A stretch of 64,000 nt of DNA. It comes from Streptomyces ochraceiscleroticus (GTDB taxonomy: Bacteria > Actinomycetota > Actinomycetes > Streptomycetales > Streptomycetaceae). The notes beneath the pieces are model-generated. The model had not been told where the DNA came from. It was given only the letters and a program-made list of their open reading frames with translations, and made no database searches. The position numbers and the translations under genes were made by a program. Below, in pieces: positions 60,509-64,000 of this stretch. Position 1 is the first letter of the stretch. The number at the start of each line of letters is the position of its first letter. Where the stretch lies: assembly GCF_000720485.1 (NCBI RefSeq), contig NZ_JOAX01000005.1:310001-374000 (forward strand), written 5' to 3'.

Positions 60509-61629
60509 GCGCGGAGCCCGTCGAGGAACTGGCCGAGCAGTTGCAGACCGGTGCGCAGGGTCTCGGTGTCGTCGGCGAAGCCGATGCGGACGGTGTGCTC
60601 GATGTCGAAGGCGGCGCCGGGGGTGAACATGACGCCGGTCTCCTTCAGCAGGCGGGTGCAGAACTCGTACGAGCCAAGGGGGATGTTGTAGCGGAGGAGA
60701 GCGGTGGTTCCCGAGGCCGGTTTGACGTAGCTGATGTCGTCCCGGGTGGTGATCCACTCGTCCAGGATGGTCAGGTTGGTGCGCGTGATCCGGTGGGAGC
60801 GGGCCAGGATGGCGTCCTTGTTCTCCAGTGCCACGCAGGCCAGGAGGTCGTCGATGCGGCCGACGCTGATGGTGGTGTAGTCGCGGTGGGCGGCGACGGC
60901 CCGCAGCAGGCCGGTCGGGCCGGCGATCCACCCCAGGCGCAACCCGGCCAGGGAGTACGGCTTGGACATGCTGCCGGTGGAGATGCCGCGCTCGTACAGG
61001 TCGGCGATCGAGGCGGTGAAGCCGTCACCGTGCTGGTCCACGCCCCGGTAGACCTCGTCGCACAGCACCCACGCCCCGACCCGCTCGGCGATCTTGGCGA
61101 TGCGGGTCAGTCCGGCGGAATCGATGAGTGCGCCGGTGGGGTTGTTGGGATTGTTCACCGCGATGAGCTTGGTGTCCGGGGTGACCAGGTGGTCGAGTTC
61201 GTCCAGGTCGGGCAGCCAGCCGTTCTCCTCACGCAACGTCAGGTGGTCGACGCGGGCGCCGTAGCTGTCCGGGATGGAGTAGTGCTGCTGGTAGGTGGGG
61301 ACCACGGCCACGACGTGGTCGCCCGGCTCGACGAGGGTGGTGTGCACGAGCGCGTTGGCGCCGATCGCGCCGTGGGTGATCAGGACGTTGTCCGGGCCTT
61401 GAGTTGTGTACAGGCCCGCGACCAGGGCGCGCAGGCGGGGGCTGCCGGGGATCGGTCCGTAGGTGAGCGGGGTGGCTGCCAGCTCGGCCAGTACCTCCTC
61501 GCGCCGGCCGGACAGGTCCAGCAGTTCACCGGTGGTGAGCGAGCGGACGCAGGTCTCGGCCAGGTTGTACCGGCAGGTCTCCTCGTACTCGTTCATCCAC
61601 TGCTCGACCGCGAACTCACGGATCTTCAC
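60505..61629 (-). CDS. Class I/II PLP-dependent aminotransferase
   Basis: A 374-aa fold-I PLP enzyme. NNPNNPTGALI (near 160), the DEVYRG Asp/Tyr pair (near 190) and the Schiff-base lysine in STGSMSKPYSLAGLRLGW (near 218) are intact, and the C-terminal VRIGF arginine binds the substrate carboxylate. The N-terminal IREFAVEQWMNEYEE and YNLAETC recall the capreomycidine-synthase-like group rather than housekeeping AspC, so a specialised amino-acid conversion is possible. The GTG at 61629 lies eight bases after AAGGGG; a GTG at 61635 is the alternative. No biosynthetic partner lies nearby. Confidence 0.85.
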   Translation of the reverse strand: MKIREFAVEQWMNEYEETCRYNLAETCVRSLTTGELLDLSGRREEVLAELAATPLTYGPIPGSPRLRALVAGLYTTQGPDNVLITHGAIGANALVHTTLVEPGDHVVAVVPTYQQHYSIPDSYGARVDHLTLREENGWLPDLDELDHLVTPDTKLIAVNNPNNPTGALIDSAGLTRIAKIAERVGAWVLCDEVYRGVDQHGDGFTASIADLYERGISTGSMSKPYSLAGLRLGWIAGPTGLLRAVAAHRDYTTISVGRIDDLLACVALENKDAILARSHRITRTNLTILDEWITTRDDISYVKPASGTTALLRYNIPLGSYEFCTRLLKETGVMFTPGAAFDIEHTVRIGFADDTETLRTGLQLLGQFLDGLRA

Positions 61630-61631
61630 CG

Positions 61632-61721
61632 TCACTGCCCCTTCGTCGTCTCGTCCATCGTCTCGTCGTAGTTGAGGCCGCTGGCCCAGTAGCGGCCGTG
61701 CAGGCCGAGGTCGAGCAGCAT
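61632..61721 (-). CDS. Possible 29-aa leader peptide before the aminotransferase
   Basis: A short frame with ATG at 61721 and TGA overlapping the GTG region of the aminotransferase. The peptide is MLLDLGLHGRYWAS followed by GLNYDETMDETTKGQ. Its stop/start overlap and position suggest a translationally coupled leader or a remnant of a larger gene cut at the junction upstream. No good ribosome site is visible, so it may not be real. Confidence 0.25.
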   Translation of the reverse strand: MLLDLGLHGRYWASGLNYDETMDETTKGQ

Positions 61722-61726
61722 ACGTT

Positions 61727-61897
61727 GCCGGTGGCCGGCCGCTCCTGACGCTCCAGGCCATCCAGTACAAGGTCGCCGACATGGCCACCGAGTCCTACGC
61801 CGCCCGCTCCACGACCTACGCGGCCCTCGCCGCGCTCGACCGCGGCGAGGACGTACGCACCGAGGCATTCATGTGCAAGCTCTTCGTCGCCGAGTCG
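61727..61897 (+). pseudogene. Acyl-CoA dehydrogenase gene fragment
   Basis: About 57 codons in one plus-strand frame read GRPLLTLQAIQYKVADMATE, then SYAARSTTYAALAALDRGED and TEAFMCKLFVAES. This is a recognisable internal helix segment of an acyl-CoA dehydrogenase (usual pattern GRPL..FQ..QF.LADMA... AKLFASE). Both ends are missing and the frame runs straight into inverted sigma-factor sequence at 61898. It is a broken remnant at a recombination junction. Confidence 0.7.
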
Positions 61898-62142
61898 CGT
61901 GGCGATGCCCAGCAGCGCCAGGGTCTGAGCGACCCGCCGTCCGGGGTCAGCCGTTCGCGGGTGGACCATGCGGCGAGGAAGGTCTCGGACATGATCTCCT
62001 CGGCGTTCGACCAGTCACCGGTCAGCCGGAGGGCATGGTTGTAGACCGCCCGCGCGTGCTCCTCGTACAGGTCGGCGAACGCCTGACGGTCGCCGGCCCG
62101 GATCCGTCGACGCAGGTCGCCCGCGTGTTCTGAGTGCTTCAC
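61898..62142 (-). pseudogene. Truncated, frameshifted ECF sigma factor
   Basis: From a GTG at 62142 the minus strand encodes a normal ECF sigma region 2: RAGDRQAFADLYEEHARAVY, then NAEEIMSETFLAAWSTRERL and GGSLRPW. At RPW the expected LLGIATR continues only after a shift: two bases (61916-61917) are extra, or one is lost. Twenty bases later the gene is cut by the acyl-CoA dehydrogenase fragment. Region 4 is absent, so no working sigma factor can be made. Confidence 0.75.
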
Positions 62143-62233
62143 ACCTGTTACCTGTACGTCGGCCGCGTGGGGTTCCAGTGATCTGGATCACGCCCGCGGA
62201 CTTTCTGCGGGCGTTCCGCGGGCGTGGTCGGCG

Positions 62234-64000
62234 TCAAGCACTCGTGAGGATGACGAGTTGCTGGGTCGCGCGGGTCATCGCGACATAGCGGTCGACGGCT
62301 CCTTCGATGCCCACGCCGAACGTTTCCGGGTCGACGAGAACGACCAGGTCGAACTCGAGCCCCTTCGACAGCTCCGGAGTCAGCGACCGGACACGGGACG
62401 TCGTACGGAATGCGCCCTCGTGGATGTCACCAGTGCCGATGACGCAGGCGATTCCCTCGGCATGCGCGTCGAGCCACGTATCGACGATCGAGTCCAGATC
62501 CGCAACAGCCCCATGGACGACGGGGATGCCACTACTGCGGATGGAAGTCGGCACATTGGCGTCCGGGAGCACAGCGCGGATGGCTGGCTCGGCCTCCGCC
62601 ATGACCTCTTCCGGCGTGCGGTAGTTGATGCTCAGGGAGGCCACGGTGATCCGGTCGAGCCCGACCCGCTCGAGCCGCTCCTGCCACGACTCCGTGAAGC
62701 CGTGCCTGGCCTGGGCGCGGTCCCCGACAATGGTGAAGCTCCGGGACGGGCAGCGCCGCAGCAGCATCTGCCACTCGGCATCGGTCAGTTCCTGCGCCTC
62801 GTCCACGATGATGTGCGCGAACGGGCCGGCGAGGAGGTCCGGTTCGGCGGCGGGCAGCGCGCTCTCGTCGATCAGGGTGTCCTGCAGGTCCTGCCCGCGC
62901 AGCATCCCCACCGCGCCTTCGCTCTCGTCGATCACAACGTTCTGCAGCAGGCTGTCCATGACGTCGGCCCTGCGCGCACGTTCGGCGGCGACGGCGGCTT
63001 CCTGCCGACGCTTGCGTACGGACGCCTCCGGGTCGCCGAGCCGCTGCCGTGCCGCGTCCAGGAGCGGCAGGTCGGACACCGTCCACGCCTGGGCGTCCGC
63101 GCGCTGCAGCGTGCGCACCTCATCGCGGCTGAGCCAGGGAGCGCACTTGCGCAGGTATGCGGGCACCGACCACAGATCTCCGACGAGGTCACTCGCTTCG
63201 AGCATCGGCCACGCACGGTTGAGGGTGCTGATCAGCTCCCGGTTCTGCAGCAGCGACCTCCGAAGCAGCTCGGGCGGTACGCCGCCGCCTTCGCTGTCGC
63301 CGCTGTCATCGTTGTTGTCGACACTGTCGTCACTGTCGTGCTTGTCCATCAGGATCGTGAGCAGCTCCTCGCGGATCTGGTCACGGGCCTCGTTGTGCGG
63401 CGTGCCTGGCTCCACCGCGTCGAACGCCGCCGCCCAGTCGTCGGCGCTCAGCCAGATGTCGGACCAGTGGGTCGAGACCGTCATCCCCTCGGTGGGCGGC
63501 TCCTCGTAGATGCCGACGGCCGGCTCGATGGCCTTCACCAGGTCGGCGGACGACTTCAGCAGGGCCACGCTCGGGTCGCTCTCGACCGCCGCTCCGGCCC
63601 CCTCGGTGACGAGGTCGCGCAGGGTACAGGTCTGCACGCCCTCCTCACCGAGGCTGGGCAGCACATCGGCGACGTACGCCAGGTAGGGCCGGCTCGGACC
63701 GACGAACAGTACGCCGCCCCGACGGTGCCCGAGGCGGGGGTCGGAGTAGAGGAGGTGGGCGGCGCGGTGCAGGGCGACGACGGTCTTGCCCGTACCCGGA
63801 CCGCCGTCGACGACGAGAGCGCCGCGGGATCCCGCCCGGATGACGGCGTCCTGGTCGGCCTGGATGGTGCCGAGCACGTCGCGCATCCGGTCCGAGCGGT
63901 TGCTGCCCAGGCTGGCGATGAACGCGGACTGGTCGTCGAGCGCGGCGTGCCCCTCGAGCCCGTCGGCGGTGAACACCTCGTCCCAGTAGTCGCTGATCCG
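62234..64000 (-). CDS. HelR/HelD-type RNA polymerase-recycling ATPase (5' end beyond window)
   Basis: At least 588 aa of a UvrD/Rep-like superfamily-1 ATPase of the HelD/HelR group, which removes stalled or rifamycin-bound RNA polymerase from DNA. Walker A GGPGTGKTVVALHRAAHLL (near visible residue 58 of the 63976 frame), the DEAQELTDAEWQML Walker B, GDRAQARHGF, SINYRTPEEVM and the C-terminal VAMTRATQQLVILTSA are present. An acidic insert (DSDDSVDNNDDSGDSEGGG) sits in the middle. The frame stays open to the window end (RISDYWDEVFTADG upstream of the first internal Met), so the N-terminus is missing. I see no rifamycin-associated element within the window because its promoter is outside. Confidence 0.88.
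   Translation of the reverse strand, partial: RISDYWDEVFTADGLEGHAALDDQSAFIASLGSNRSDRMRDVLGTIQADQDAVIRAGSRGALVVDGGPGTGKTVVALHRAAHLLYSDPRLGHRRGGVLFVGPSRPYLAYVADVLPSLGEEGVQTCTLRDLVTEGAGAAVESDPSVALLKSSADLVKAIEPAVGIYEEPPTEGMTVSTHWSDIWLSADDWAAAFDAVEPGTPHNEARDQIREELLTILMDKHDSDDSVDNNDDSGDSEGGGVPPELLRRSLLQNRELISTLNRAWPMLEASDLVGDLWSVPAYLRKCAPWLSRDEVRTLQRADAQAWTVSDLPLLDAARQRLGDPEASVRKRRQEAAVAAERARRADVMDSLLQNVVIDESEGAVGMLRGQDLQDTLIDESALPAAEPDLLAGPFAHIIVDEAQELTDAEWQMLLRRCPSRSFTIVGDRAQARHGFTESWQERLERVGLDRITVASLSINYRTPEEVMAEAEPAIRAVLPDANVPTSIRSSGIPVVHGAVADLDSIVDTWLDAHAEGIACVIGTGDIHEGAFRTTSRVRSLTPELSKGLEFDLVVLVDPETFGVGIEGAVDRYVAMTRATQQLVILTSA

Noticed and set aside
61816..62142. Functional short ECF sigma factor
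   Set aside because: After GGSLRPW the frame shifts and the remaining residues are antisense of an acyl-CoA dehydrogenase. Region 4 is missing.
1..64000. CRISPR array, insertion sequence or phage integration site
   Set aside because: No regularly spaced repeats, no transposase or integrase motifs and no duplicated tRNA 3' end next to tRNA-fMet were seen.

Overview
The window is high-GC actinobacterial DNA, almost certainly a Streptomyces chromosome. The signs are very strong third-position GC, long chains of genes joined by ATGA/GTGA overlaps, a Streptomyces-type initiator tRNA with a C1-U72 mismatch, a DtxR/DmdR-type iron box, sugar ABC operons with no ATPase of their own, a HelR-type RNA polymerase-recycling ATPase, and a single rare TTA codon in a probable secondary-metabolism gene.

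Layout. (1) 65-2670: an MctP-like Na+/monocarboxylate symporter (minus strand) divergent from an SDR oxidoreductase (plus strand), with two palindromes between them and a strong terminator after the SDR. (2) 2962-26309: a one-direction, tightly coupled biosynthetic cluster. It encodes A-PCP, free-standing C, A-PCP-C-PCP, an AT-less KS-PCP-reductase-like protein, a free-standing A domain, an MFS exporter, a luciferase-like monooxygenase with its flavin reductase, a trans-acting malonyltransferase and a type II thioesterase. A second block with its own candidate promoter encodes an AfsA-type protein (TTA codon at codon 3), KSIII, ACP, KSII, a double-domain 3-hydroxyacyl-CoA dehydrogenase and a second MFS exporter. 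I see no pathway-specific regulator or PPTase. A perfect hairpin terminates it. (3) 26365-26817: a small membrane protein. (4) 26965-39125: an NIS siderophore operon on the minus strand in the vibrioferrin PvsA-B-C-D-E order, followed by an SbnG-like citrate synthase and led by a FecCD-type importer. A single iron box and a probably leaderless promoter sit at its head. (5) 39285-40082: a GNAT enzyme. (6) 40086-50815: a protein N-glycan utilisation locus with GH85 endoglycosidase, GH38 alpha-mannosidase, GH5-type (beta-mannosidase-like) hydrolase and a sugar ABC importer, divergent from a LacI repressor with paired operators. (7) 51016-52347: an orphan hutF. (8) 52403-58244: a GH1 beta-glucosidase with an ABC importer, divergent from a ROK repressor with an operator. 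(9) 58269-58342: tRNA-fMet. (10) 58404-60508: an alpha/beta hydrolase divergent from a TetR regulator with overlapping operators, then a small lipoprotein. (11) 60505-61629: a PLP aminotransferase. (12) 61632-62142: a decayed junction holding an acyl-CoA dehydrogenase fragment and a frameshifted ECF sigma factor. (13) 62234-64000: HelR, cut by the window end.

The two most interesting systems are the NRPS/AT-less PKS cluster and the vibrioferrin-like siderophore operon. In the first, the terminal reductase-like domain has lost its catalytic Tyr and Lys and part of its NAD(P) motif, the AT domain has been excised from the PKS module, and an AfsA-type enzyme could supply an unusual release step. 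The second combines vibrioferrin-type and staphyloferrin-B-type parts. I do not recognise either as a described Streptomyces system. All functions are inferred from motifs and context; no database search was possible.
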